Part shown: in pieces, positions 26,444 through 35,077 of the stretch
Layout of the letters: the number at the start of each line of letters is the position of its first letter
Numbering within the stretch: the first letter of the stretch is position 1
DNA from: JANQSP01 sp965237565
GTDB lineage: Bacteria; Bdellovibrionota; Bdellovibrionia; Bdellovibrionales; UBA1609
Length of the DNA: 64,000 nt
Assembly: GCA_965237565.1 (NCBI GenBank)
Contig: OZ250145.1
Coordinates: 496,001 to 560,000, forward strand
Reading direction: 5' to 3'
Program-made: the position numbers and the translations under genes
The notes under the pieces: generated by a model
Told to the model about the DNA's origin: nothing
The model's database searches: none
What the model saw: the letters and a program-made list of their open reading frames with translations, nothing else

Positions 26444-28501
26444 ATGATTTCCTTTTTTAGCGAGTTCAAAAAAATATTTTCTATTTTTTTCGTTCTTATT
26501 TTAATCAGTTCATCTCAGGCTTTTGCGTCTCTTTGTGCTGATACTTTCTCTAAAAACTCTGCCCATTTTGTCTTTATCAATTTTGCGAGAAAGCATTTGG
26601 GTGAGAACTGGCTCAAAGTGATGGGTGAAAATTGGCCAGAAAAAATCAAAGAAGATCTTTCTCTTTGGCAGTCTCCGGATGCCACGGAGTTTTTGACTTT
26701 TTTGGGCCATTATATTACGCCAGAGTATATTTTAAAACGAATCAAAACTTCGTCTTATTTAAAAAGAACAAGTTACGACAATTTTTTAGAAAGAGTAACT
26801 TTTTATGAATCTTATCTCGATCGAGAAAGTATCAAAGAGCGATTGCTTGTTTCTTTAGGAGGGTTTCATAAAGGTGAGCTCTCTAAAATAGAAGAAGCAA
26901 TTACCATTATAGAGACTTATGTTGGAAAAGAGGTAGCCAAAAGCATAGTTCGAGACAATATCGTATATTTCATTCGAATTCACCCAGATCGGTTAAAAGA
27001 AACGATATCTTATCTGGAGACCTCTTTTTTCGATAGAAAAGAACTCGAACAAGTTATGATAAAGAATTTTGGAGGTTTTTCTTTAGCTCGCCTAGATAAA
27101 TTGAAACCCACTATTTCTTATGTGGAATCTTTTGTTGGAAAAAGAGGAGTTCAGAAAATCATAAGAAAAAATTTCGTTGGTTTGGTTACTACAAATTTGG
27201 ATCGACTGAAGTTGATGATTTCCTATGTTGAGCCATTGATTGGCCGAGAGAGCATACAAATGCAAATGCCACAAGATTTCCAAGCTTTTGCAATAGCAAA
27301 ACTTAGTCAATTACAATTGATTGCAAAGTATGTAAAGAATATTTTCGGAAAAAAAGAAATGATAAAAATACTAAAGCATAATCTTCGTGGTTTCACTGGT
27401 GTTCGTTTGTCTGATTTAAGAGAAGTTGTAAACTACTTAGAAACAGTTCTCGGAAGAAAAAGCACAAGAGAAATACTGAAAAACAACTTGATTAGTTTTT
27501 ATCAGGTTAAAATGAAGAATTTTAAACATATTGTGAATATTGTAAAAAGTTTCATTGGGGAAAAAGAAACGAAAGAGATAATGAAGCGAGATATTCGACC
27601 CTTTGCTTTCGTTAGTGCAGATGAATTTAAAGAAATAATTTCCTACCTACAATCTCTAGTCGGTCCAGAAGAAGTGCAATCCATCATAAGAAGAAATTTA
27701 CGTGCGTTCACTTATGTTCATTTGAATGAATTAAAACGTACTGTATCCTATTTAGAACAATTAATAGGAAAAAAAATGGTAAGAGAAATGATACTAATCA
27801 ATTTTCAAGGATTTGCTTCAGCTAGGTTGAATCATTTGAAACAGGTTGTTTCTTACTTGGAAAACATGATGAGTAAAAAGGCTGTCAGAGACATTATAAA
27901 AAAGAATTTTGGAGGTTTTTCTTTAGCTCGCTTGGAAAGATTAAAACAAGTAGTGCCTTATGTGGGAAAATATGTGGAAAAAAAAGGCGCTATCAGTATT
28001 ATGCAAAATAATTTTAGTGGTTTCGTTAAGAGTGATTTGAGTCAGTTACAAGAATCTTTGAACTTTGCAGAGACATTTTTTACAAAGGAGTCAATTGCAG
28101 AAAGTATGTTGCGAGGATTTCATAAGTTTGCAGGTAGTGATTTGGATCAAATGAATCTCTCTATCAAATATCTAAAAACTTTTTTCAAAAAAGAATCAGC
28201 AGAGCAAAAGGTGCAAAATATAATTAAACAAAATTTTTCAACTTTCAGTCAAGTGAGGGTAGTTCGATTAAAGCCAGTGTTAGAATTCTTAGAAGGTATT
28301 ATTGGAAGAGAAGGAGTGCAATACCTTGTAAAGCACAATCTTTATTCTTTGACTAGAGTTAGTTTAACACAGTTAAAATCCAAAGTGGAATTTGAAAACC
28401 AGCGTTTGGAAATATCGGACTTAAAGATAATAATACAATATCATTTCAGAGAGTTTATTATTGATAATAATAATATATCTTTGAATGCTCCAATATTTTG
28501 A
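26444..28501 (+). CDS. Secreted solenoid protein of fifteen 35-residue repeats
   Basis: I know no named family for this 685-residue protein. A signal peptide (ending SSSQAFA) and a unique region up to about residue 120 are followed by fifteen tandem units, almost all exactly 35 residues; one has 36 and one 39. Within a unit, Gly 2, Asn 13, Phe/Leu 14, Phe 17, Leu 22, Leu-Lys 25-26, Tyr 31 and often Glu 33 are conserved, e.g. KNFGGFSLARL then LKQVVSYLE. Positions 15-16 and 18-20 vary. The pattern predicts a two- or three-helix solenoid and recalls mTERF or TAL-like repeats, but no DNA-binding role is shown. ATG 26444 is preferred over GTG 26426 for its signal sequence. Confidence 0.78.
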   Translation: MISFFSEFKKIFSIFFVLILISSSQAFASLCADTFSKNSAHFVFINFARKHLGENWLKVMGENWPEKIKEDLSLWQSPDATEFLTFLGHYITPEYILKRIKTSSYLKRTSYDNFLERVTFYESYLDRESIKERLLVSLGGFHKGELSKIEEAITIIETYVGKEVAKSIVRDNIVYFIRIHPDRLKETISYLETSFFDRKELEQVMIKNFGGFSLARLDKLKPTISYVESFVGKRGVQKIIRKNFVGLVTTNLDRLKLMISYVEPLIGRESIQMQMPQDFQAFAIAKLSQLQLIAKYVKNIFGKKEMIKILKHNLRGFTGVRLSDLREVVNYLETVLGRKSTREILKNNLISFYQVKMKNFKHIVNIVKSFIGEKETKEIMKRDIRPFAFVSADEFKEIISYLQSLVGPEEVQSIIRRNLRAFTYVHLNELKRTVSYLEQLIGKKMVREMILINFQGFASARLNHLKQVVSYLENMMSKKAVRDIIKKNFGGFSLARLERLKQVVPYVGKYVEKKGAISIMQNNFSGFVKSDLSQLQESLNFAETFFTKESIAESMLRGFHKFAGSDLDQMNLSIKYLKTFFKKESAEQKVQNIIKQNFSTFSQVRVVRLKPVLEFLEGIIGREGVQYLVKHNLYSLTRVSLTQLKSKVEFENQRLEISDLKIIIQYHFREFIIDNNNISLNAPIF

Positions 28502-28719
28502 GTCTTTTGATAATTTCTTGTCGCCGGAACTCATCAGAAGACCAAAAGCAGTATTCAACGATTTGTAACCAGATAGACTCACAAGTTGAGAACTTTTTGT
28601 ATTGTGATCGCTCTTGGATCAAATTTCATGTCGTAAATCAGTCTGAGGAAACAGAATGTGGTGCTTTCATTTTATCTGAGGGAGTTTCATTTTTCCATGA
28701 ACGATTTTTTCTCATTTGA
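28498..28719 (+). pseudogene. Truncated paralogue of the lipoprotein at 30420
   Basis: The frame overlaps the end of the solenoid gene by 4 bp and starts TTG with LLIISC, like a lipobox but with too short a leader. It contains DRSWIKFHVVNQSEETECG, nearly identical to the intact protein at 30420-30911, including at DNA level (28606-28673 against 30693-30760). The similarity ends right after this block and the frame closes early. It is best read as a broken duplicate; an expressed 73-residue fragment cannot be excluded. Confidence 0.65.
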
Positions 28720-28967
28720 AAATGAATGTACCAGTCAATTTTTTGATTCCATCCACTATGAGAGGATTCAGGATCCACAATTCAGCCCCTTTTTTAAGGG
28801 CTTTAGTGGGAGAAATAATATTTATGATTTTTTTTCATGGGTAGTAACACTCAAATCATTTTAAGAAGAAATTACAGTATCTAAAAAACATTAAGTTAGT
28901 GAAAAATATACATAGATGATTAAAAATTATGTAAATTACGATAAATTATGTTAGTTACAATAAGACC
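28720..28967. other. AT-rich gap with remnant reading frame
   Basis: A short frame (28697-28864, MNDFFSFENE...) follows the broken paralogue and may be residue of a rearranged gene. From about 28865 the DNA is nearly all A/T, with repeated TTAT/AATTATG words, and probably holds the promoter of the next gene. I cannot assign exact -35 and -10 boxes. Confidence 0.35.
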
Positions 28968-29636
28968 ATGCTTGGAAAGATAAAATTAGGACTCGTTTTG
29001 TTGTTTCATTCATATTTTGTGTTTGTAGCAGAAGCTCAATTTAGAAGTGAATATAATCTTCCAAGAAGTGAGGCTAAAAATAATCTTAAAGATAAACTTT
29101 TAGATGAGACTGTAGTTCAATTTGGAAATAAACTAACTGAGTATCGTAAATCGATTCTGTATGATTTAGTTGAGAATCAACTCGTAACTAAAGTAATTTT
29201 TTCGATAGGCTCCGTTAAAGGCTTGAGCAAAATGCATCAATTTTTTATGCAGCCTGATGATTTTTTTATCTTTGGAGAAAAGTTTGGAGATTCAGATCAT
29301 TCAAACATGCGATTTACTATTGAAGGGGAAAAAGTAGAAACAAAATGCTTACTTAGATTATTGGATATAAGTAAAGAGATGACCATTAGTTCAATTTTTG
29401 GACATAATAATAAGTGTCTCTTGACTGTAGAGAGAGTGATAAGTGCTGATCTACTACAATGTGAAGGTCCTTACACAAAGGAATTAGTTTCTAATCATGA
29501 AGAAGCGAATATATTCGAGTATAAATACAGGGAACTTACGAACTGTTTAAATGCTTCTGATATCGAGAGTGATGGTGAGAGTACTGACGATGGTGAGAGT
29601 ACTGACGATGGTGAGAGTGAAAAATTCACATTATAA
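28968..29636 (+). CDS. Exported protein related to the 30420 lipoprotein, acidic repeat tail
   Basis: 222 residues, no named family. A signal peptide (ending FVAEA) is followed by a mostly alpha/beta body. The stretch LLQCEGPYTKEL matches LLECSGPYAERF in the protein at 30420, so the two are distant paralogues. The C-terminus is an acidic repeat, (DGESTD)n, encoded by an 18-bp tandem array. It lies between the solenoid gene and the other paralogues and may be secreted with them. Confidence 0.68.
   Translation: MLGKIKLGLVLLFHSYFVFVAEAQFRSEYNLPRSEAKNNLKDKLLDETVVQFGNKLTEYRKSILYDLVENQLVTKVIFSIGSVKGLSKMHQFFMQPDDFFIFGEKFGDSDHSNMRFTIEGEKVETKCLLRLLDISKEMTISSIFGHNNKCLLTVERVISADLLQCEGPYTKELVSNHEEANIFEYKYRELTNCLNASDIESDGESTDDGESTDDGESEKFTL
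29571..29620. repeat. 18-bp tandem repeat, 2.8 copies, in-frame
   Basis: Units at 29571-29588 and 29589-29606 are identical and a third is partial. They encode DGESTD at the extreme C-terminus of the gene at 28968-29636. The reading frame is kept because the unit is a multiple of three. Confidence 0.9.
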
Positions 29637-29663
29637 TGATCATTCATCCGGCAGTCAGTGAAC

Positions 29664-30092
29664 TTACAAAATTTTAGAAGTGGAGATTTTGGTTTTTTGT
29701 TTGGAGACGGAATCTAGGATACCATTTATAAAAGTAGGAGAATCTAGGGTGCCATAGAGTTTGGCCATTTCTAGAGCTTCGTTAATAGATACTTTAAAGG
29801 GAATTCTTTCCGATAAGTAAAGCATTTCATAGATGGAAATTCTCATGATGTTCAAGTCGATAAGTGGCATTCTATCGAGTTTCCATGATTCACTTGTTTT
29901 TTCAATCAATTCATCAATCTGAATTTTTTCTTTTTTCACTCCCTCCCACAGTTGCATGGAATACTTTTTCACGTTTGGCTCCAATCTGGACCATGGGCTG
30001 TTTTCGTAATTCACATGTTGTTCATGAAATTCTCCTTCGAACAAAGCTTTCAAAACAGCTTCACGAGCTTTTCTTTTATTTTCTTTTTTCAC
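29664..30092 (-). CDS. nusB: Transcription antitermination factor NusB
   Basis: A 142-residue all-helical protein that, with NusE, loads on boxA RNA during rRNA transcription. KRKAREAVLKALFEGEF at the start, LIDLNIMRISIYEML and VSINEALEMAKLYGT with FINGILDSV at the end are the classical NusB segments. It stands alone on the minus strand, surrounded by accessory plus-strand genes, and normally neighbours ribH or other housekeeping genes. Confidence 0.93.
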   Translation of the reverse strand: MKKENKRKAREAVLKALFEGEFHEQHVNYENSPWSRLEPNVKKYSMQLWEGVKKEKIQIDELIEKTSESWKLDRMPLIDLNIMRISIYEMLYLSERIPFKVSINEALEMAKLYGTLDSPTFINGILDSVSKQKTKISTSKIL

Positions 30093-30419
30093 TTCGATTG
30101 ACCTCTTTTTTTCATAACCTGAAATAAATCATTTCGTATCATAGTATTTGTTACGTACGATCAAAATGCCAAATTAAGTCGCCAACATCATCTATAGCTT
30201 ACCGGCAACATTACCGCAGGTCGTTTCCATCGCCAGCGACATTATATGCAATCAGAACATCATAAAGATAATAAAATCAATTCAAATGAGGGGTTTTTGG
30301 AAAGATTAAAATTTCATTTTAGCAAATTTAAGCGACATTTAAAAGAAAATCGGCTAAAATTTGGCATGCAATTTTGACTTTCTAATGAAAGGTTGTTTGT
30401 TCTTTATCCGAGATAATCT
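30093..30419. other. Intergenic region between divergent nusB and lipoprotein gene
   Basis: About 330 bp without a supported gene. A patch at 30170-30240 is richer in G and C than the surroundings (ACCGGCAACATTACCGCAGG). The rest is A/T-rich and should hold promoters for both directions. I see no tRNA, no clear hairpin and no confident -35/-10 pair. Confidence 0.5.
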
Positions 30420-30911
30420 ATGTTTAGAAAATATTTATTTTATGCTTTTTTCCTAGCTTCTTGCTGTTTCTTTCTTTTTTCTTGTGGAGCTGATGAGAGA
30501 AAAACGATCTCTTCTTTTGAGGAAAATGAAATTAGGGAGGCACTTGTTAAGATCCGTAAACCTGTCTTGAGGTATCTGGTTCAAAAGAGACTTGATGGAG
30601 TCAGAGTGTCTTCAATCAATTCTATTGAGGAAGTAAATCTTTTTTATTTACTTTTTCATGCTCCTCTTGCTATTTTTCAGGCAGATATTGTAGATCGCAG
30701 TTGGATCAAATTCCATATCGTAAATCAGTCTGAGGAAACAGAATGTGGTGTTTTCATATTGTATAACCCATCAGATGAAATTATCGTTAATTTGCTAGAA
30801 TGTTCAGGTCCTTACGCAGAACGATTCAACAATTATGCTGCGTTAAGATTGGGTTTTGATTATCGTACTATAACAATTGATTTTGAGGAGTCTGACTCCA
30901 TTAAATTATAG
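30420..30911 (+). CDS. Lipoprotein, intact member of the local paralogue family
   Basis: 163 residues with a lipoprotein signal; FLFSC places the lipidated Cys at about residue 22. The core RSWIKFHIVNQSEETECGVF is almost repeated in the broken copy at 28498, and LLECSGPYAERF is echoed in the exported protein at 28968. No function is known to me. It is followed after 43 bp by the TonB-like gene. Since three relatives lie in 2.5 kb, the family has expanded by local duplication. Confidence 0.7.
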   Translation: MFRKYLFYAFFLASCCFFLFSCGADERKTISSFEENEIREALVKIRKPVLRYLVQKRLDGVRVSSINSIEEVNLFYLLFHAPLAIFQADIVDRSWIKFHIVNQSEETECGVFILYNPSDEIIVNLLECSGPYAERFNNYAALRLGFDYRTITIDFEESDSIKL

Positions 30912-30954
30912 TGATGATTGAGTTTAATTCGAGAGCTTATTTTGAGAGGTTAAT

Positions 30955-31887
30955 TTGAGTCGTTTTTTTATTTTTTTTATTTTTTCTTTTTCTATACACA
31001 TGGCTTTGGGAGCTTTGTTGATTGCCAATATGGGAATCTGGGGTGAAACCAAAGGGTTGGGTTTTATCCAGGTAGAAGGTAGTGGGGGACAAAAAAAGAA
31101 CATGGAAAAAAAAATAATAAAGAAACCTCTGAGTTCTCCTCAAGGAGAAAAAACAAAAGCTTCTTCAAAGAAAAATACAGGGAAAGTGTTGAAAAAAAAA
31201 TTGGTGAAAGATTCAAAGAAAAGTGTACCAGTTGTAAAAAGCAAAGAAGAAATGAAAAAAAAGCAGGAGATAGGGCAAAAAATAGTTGAACCAATAGAAA
31301 AAAAGGATGAAAAACCAGAGGAAGTAAAAAATCTTGAGGTAGAAGAAAAGAAAACGATTCCTAAGGAAAAAGTTGATCAAGAATCTTCTCTTGAAGCTGA
31401 AGAAAATGAGAATACGGGAAAAAAAGACGAGTTGGTTGAAGAACTTGTTACAGATATTGATGAGGATAGTGAGCTAGATCAGCAAAAAGATGATAAGGAT
31501 CAAGAAGGCGAGAGGAGCCAAGAAAGTGGAGGAGCTCAAGGAAATAATTCCCCTCCGGATGTTGCAGAGGCTCTTAGTTACACACAATTAAAACAAAAAG
31601 AAGGCAATCCTATACCAGCTTACCCCAAAGAAGCTTTGGAAAAAGGTTGGACTGGAGAAGTACTGGTTCTTTACTATGTGAATTCATATGGTTTTGTTGA
31701 AAAAATTCAGCTCGCTCATTCATCCGGTCACTCCATATTGGACAATGCAGCTTTACGGATTGTTTCAAAGTATCGCTATCATTCCGGTCAGGAAGGTTGG
31801 GTCTCTCATCCTTTTCAGTTTTCCATTGATTCAGACAAAAAAGAAACTCCCTTGCGTGTTCTAGATCCACTACTGGAAGCAAACTAA
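30955..31887 (+). CDS. TonB-like energy-transducing protein
   Basis: 310 residues: an N-terminal membrane anchor (about 3-25), a long Lys/Glu-rich periplasmic linker (about 40-205), and a C-terminal TonB fold (AYPKEALEKGWTGEVLVLY, LDNAALRIVSKYRY). TonB carries proton-motive energy from ExbB/ExbD to outer-membrane receptors. TTG 30955 has GAGAGG 5 nt upstream. No exbB or exbD is nearby. The linker is charged rather than Pro-rich, which is unusual. The stop codon overlaps the start of a 50-bp tandem repeat. Confidence 0.85.
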   Translation: MSRFFIFFIFSFSIHMALGALLIANMGIWGETKGLGFIQVEGSGGQKKNMEKKIIKKPLSSPQGEKTKASSKKNTGKVLKKKLVKDSKKSVPVVKSKEEMKKKQEIGQKIVEPIEKKDEKPEEVKNLEVEEKKTIPKEKVDQESSLEAEENENTGKKDELVEELVTDIDEDSELDQQKDDKDQEGERSQESGGAQGNNSPPDVAEALSYTQLKQKEGNPIPAYPKEALEKGWTGEVLVLYYVNSYGFVEKIQLAHSSGHSILDNAALRIVSKYRYHSGQEGWVSHPFQFSIDSDKKETPLRVLDPLLEAN

Positions 31888-32035
31888 GGGGAATGCAATA
31901 TCAGAAATTGGCACGTATATTCATTTCCTGTACCCAAGGGGAATGCAATATCAGAAATTGGCACGTATATTCATTTCCTGTACCCAAGGGGAATGCAATA
32001 TTAGAAATTGGCACGTATATTTACTCCCTGTAACC
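31886..32035. repeat. 50-bp tandem repeat copying the 3' end of the adjacent OMP gene
   Basis: Units at 31886-31935, 31936-31985 and 31986-32035. The first two are identical; the third is diverged and is the true 3' end of the minus-strand barrel gene. Read on the minus strand, each unit encodes a tail of the form (V/L)Q..NIRANF and a stop codon. The tonB-like stop touches the first unit. The 50-bp period is not a multiple of three, so the copies are out of frame with each other. Confidence 0.93.
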
Positions 32036-32822
32036 AACGGGAATCTTCTCTCTTTCCAATAGAATAGTCTGCTTGGATTTGCTTTGCTTTTAAGCCCAAA
32101 CCTCCAGAATAAAGAATTTTTTGTTCGTGAGCATCCCATTCACTGCTCAAGCGGATGACAAAGATCTTACTCAAAACACCTTGTGTTCCCAAGCTTAGAT
32201 ACCATTTTTTTTGTTCCATTTTATACATACCATCTAGGTTTAGCTGAAGCCACGGAGAGGCTTTGTAATGCAAGCCAATTCCTAAGTTTTTTTCGCCTAT
32301 GAAATTTTTTTTTAAGGGAAGAAAGTAATCCCAATTAGCACCTAGGGAAATCAATGAATTTTTGGGACGAATAAGAAAACCAGCTTTTGCGTTCCAATCA
32401 GCTATTCCCTCTGCTTGGACTTGGCGAACAACACTTAAGCCAATTGCCCAACCTGAAGTAACAAAACCAGCTGTACTTAAGACAAGAATTCGTTTTTCTG
32501 AATTTTTTTTTTGAATCCAACTTAGAGCTAAAGGGAGCGTGCGATTTTCAGAAAGAGAAATTCCCCAGTAGGAATTTTCTTGATCAAACATATAAAATCC
32601 AGAAGCTTGTGTTGATCTTGAAAATACAAAAAGAGCTGGGTTCAATAAATGGTATTCTACTCCTTTGCCTACAGAAGCTCTTCCAGAGCCACTCATAGAA
32701 AAAATTAAAGGACCTTCCAACTTTAAGGCAAAGGCGTTGCTACTCAAAAGAAGTAAAAACAGAAGCACTCGAACACAAGAGGAAAATTTGCTCAATAAAA
32801 ATGGCACGGATTCATTTTTCAT
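32001..32822 (-). CDS. Outer-membrane beta-barrel protein
   Basis: 273 residues from ATG 32822 (MKNESVPF), with a signal peptide ending SNAFA. The mature part alternates hydrophobic and polar residues in short strands with aromatic girdles (GLHYKASPWLQLNLDGMY, YSGGLGLKAKQIQADY) and ends with Phe (IRANF), the usual signal for insertion by the Bam complex. No known porin family is recognised. A TTG at 32861 would extend the leader. The 3' end is inside the 50-bp repeat. Confidence 0.75.
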   Translation of the reverse strand: MKNESVPFLLSKFSSCVRVLLFLLLLSSNAFALKLEGPLIFSMSGSGRASVGKGVEYHLLNPALFVFSRSTQASGFYMFDQENSYWGISLSENRTLPLALSWIQKKNSEKRILVLSTAGFVTSGWAIGLSVVRQVQAEGIADWNAKAGFLIRPKNSLISLGANWDYFLPLKKNFIGEKNLGIGLHYKASPWLQLNLDGMYKMEQKKWYLSLGTQGVLSKIFVIRLSSEWDAHEQKILYSGGLGLKAKQIQADYSIGKREDSRWLQGVNIRANF

Positions 32823-32891
32823 TCCGAACCTGATTGTTGACAGGTTTGTTTTATATGTCAAAGATTTGGAGGATCTAACAATCTGAGCTAC

Positions 32892-34106
32892 TTAGTTTTG
32901 TCTGATACAAATGGATAAAAAGTGAGGGCACTCATTTTTCCCCTCCTTATCAATTGGTTTGCAATTTTCTATCTGATCTGAAAAATTGATATGAAAAAGA
33001 CCAGAACGGGAATAACAAAATTGGCTTGCACTTTTGGGAGAAACACAACCCTGTGTAACATTGATGTTCCAATTTTGACCCAGTATCTTTTCTAACACTG
33101 TTCTTGTGGATCCACCAGATTGTGAATCTTCGCAAGTGAGTTCGTCTGTTGGAAGCCCTGCCTCAGCAATTGCTTTTTCTATGGATGGGTAGGCTTTTTT
33201 ATACCTTGCATTTTGTTGAGCATTATAACCTTTTCTCGCTGTGTAGGCATTCTCTTCATTTCTTCTGATTTCTAGTTTTAGTTCCTCTGGACAAGTCCAA
33301 TCTGTCTGAGATTCTTTCTCTGGAAGTTTTGTCTCCTGCACAGAATCCAACACGTATCGATAAGTCAATTTTTCCTCAAAATCCACATGATAAGCCCTTC
33401 CATAAATATCTAAACCGGGGATTGTCCTTTCTCCAGATTGGTAGTAAATTTGTCCTTTGGCATTTCGATAAGAAATGATCAACCTATAATCATTATTATT
33501 CAGGGCTTCGGCAAGAGAAAAAGATCTTGGTCCATCTTTAATCTTGGCCTCAATGTTTTCCCCATCCAGTTCATTGAGTCGAGTGTTTTTCGTTCTTACT
33601 AATGCAGAGAGTTCATTGTAGAGTACTATGTTGAAAAAGCCATCTGCTATAGAATATAGGAAATTCAGTCTGCCAGCTATGCTGATTTTGGGAGTAGCAA
33701 TATATTTTGTGGATTTTCTAATTAAACTTTTTAATTCTTCGTTTTCCAAATTATCTTCTTCCTGCTTTTGTAAAAAGTATTCACTTAATCTGACACCGCT
33801 TCTTGAGAAATAGGAACCTACCTTGAAAGTAAAAAAAGAATTTTCTCGGCAAGATAAGTAAGCAATGGTGTCTGGCTGTAGATCGTAGGGAAAAAAAGTA
33901 AAATCTTTTTTTGGATCGTCTTTAGCTGGTTCAGTGATGTTAACGGTCACAGGATTCTCACCCTCAGTGCCTCCGGGGGCAGGTGTCAGCCCAGAGTTTA
34001 TACTCCCCAATATGGCTTCTCTTGTAGAGTAAACTCCGGAACAATTATTTAAGGAGAAAAAGGTAATTAGAAAGACAGAAAATAAAGAAAATTTAAAAAA
34101 ACTCAT
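32892..34106 (-). CDS. Lipoprotein-like exported protein of unknown function
   Basis: 404 residues. The leader ends SLNNC with a Cys at residue 22, similar to a lipobox. The mature part has no family I know; it is mixed alpha/beta with a helical charged region near 270-310 and several cysteines in the last 100 residues (LTCEDSQ, VTQGCVS, QFCYSR, NECPHFLSIC) that could form disulfides. It is 30 bp upstream of the barrel gene on the same strand and may be co-transcribed with it. Confidence 0.65.
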   Translation of the reverse strand: MSFFKFSLFSVFLITFFSLNNCSGVYSTREAILGSINSGLTPAPGGTEGENPVTVNITEPAKDDPKKDFTFFPYDLQPDTIAYLSCRENSFFTFKVGSYFSRSGVRLSEYFLQKQEEDNLENEELKSLIRKSTKYIATPKISIAGRLNFLYSIADGFFNIVLYNELSALVRTKNTRLNELDGENIEAKIKDGPRSFSLAEALNNNDYRLIISYRNAKGQIYYQSGERTIPGLDIYGRAYHVDFEEKLTYRYVLDSVQETKLPEKESQTDWTCPEELKLEIRRNEENAYTARKGYNAQQNARYKKAYPSIEKAIAEAGLPTDELTCEDSQSGGSTRTVLEKILGQNWNINVTQGCVSPKSASQFCYSRSGLFHINFSDQIENCKPIDKEGKNECPHFLSICIRQN

Positions 34107-34255
34107 CAGACCTTACTCATCGGAATTTTTTAAAAAACTTTAATCCTTTATTGATTCAGTGACTTGATTTTTCTGAGTTCTAGCTATAGCACGTAGGGAT
34201 CTCTTATTATATAAAAGATGGGAAACTCGATATTTTCATTTTTGGGGTTGGTTTG

Positions 34256-35077
34256 ATGAAAAATAAGCAAAGAATTAATAAAACTCTCATTTTATTCCTT
34301 CTATTTCTCCCGATTTTTTGTCTGGCATATATTCCTTCTTATCCAATGATGCTTTCTCATCTCGCTCGCTCGCGAGGGCAAGGGGCTTATCGCATTGATC
34401 AAGAGGTCATTTTTCAAGGGAACAATGATCTGGTTTCATTGGTAGAGACATGGTGGATTGCTGGGGGTTCTCGTATGAGATTGCGTGTGAAAGCAAAGGA
34501 GAAACAATTTCAGCCTTTCCATTTGCAGTTTGTCTATAAAAATGGAAAGAAAATGTTCAGAAATGAAAAAAACCAAATAAGAAGTCGAACCATTCCATTT
34601 CACCATATTGAAAAGGTGTTTCATTTAAGAAACAAAAAAAAATTGGCTTCTCTATTTCATCGTTGGAAGATGGCTCCTATGCCAGATTTTGATTCCCTTG
34701 AGGGAAATAATAATCAAAAATCTTTTATCCGTTTGGAACGCAAAGGGGGAGTGATACAATATAGAATCGGAAAAAAAAAGGCTCACTTGCAAATTGAACA
34801 AGATGAGTTTGTGATTCGAGCTTGGGAATGGGCCTCGGGGGTTCAGGTGTTTGCTTGGGATTACAATCTTTATCCAAAAAATCTTTTTTTTCCTAGCAAA
34901 AGAAAACTGAAACAAGCTTCTTCTGTCATTTTCATTCAATTGAAAGATGTTCAGAGTTTGAAGCTAAGGGATCAATGGTTCACTCGTCGCCATTTGACCG
35001 AAAAAAACCAACTTCCAAGCAATATTTCTTCTGCTGATCAGGAAAGAATTCGTGTGTTCTATCAAAAATTTAGATAA
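34256..35077 (+). CDS. Exported protein of unknown function upstream of priA
   Basis: 273 residues with a signal peptide (ending CLAYIPSY). The body is basic and strand-rich (YRIDQEVIFQ, ETWWIAGGSRMRLRVKAK, LHLQFVYKNGKKMF-like stretches), recalling periplasmic beta-sandwich proteins, but no family is identified. TTG 34253 directly precedes the chosen ATG. Its 3' end overlaps the priA start by 26 bp. The upstream gap 34107-34252 is A/T-rich and may hold the promoter. Confidence 0.6.
   Translation: MKNKQRINKTLILFLLFLPIFCLAYIPSYPMMLSHLARSRGQGAYRIDQEVIFQGNNDLVSLVETWWIAGGSRMRLRVKAKEKQFQPFHLQFVYKNGKKMFRNEKNQIRSRTIPFHHIEKVFHLRNKKKLASLFHRWKMAPMPDFDSLEGNNNQKSFIRLERKGGVIQYRIGKKKAHLQIEQDEFVIRAWEWASGVQVFAWDYNLYPKNLFFPSKRKLKQASSVIFIQLKDVQSLKLRDQWFTRRHLTEKNQLPSNISSADQERIRVFYQKFR

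Noticed and set aside
31951..32139. Second small frame ending in NIRANF
   Set aside because: It arises from the duplicated tail of the barrel gene in the 50-bp repeat and is in another frame from the true gene.
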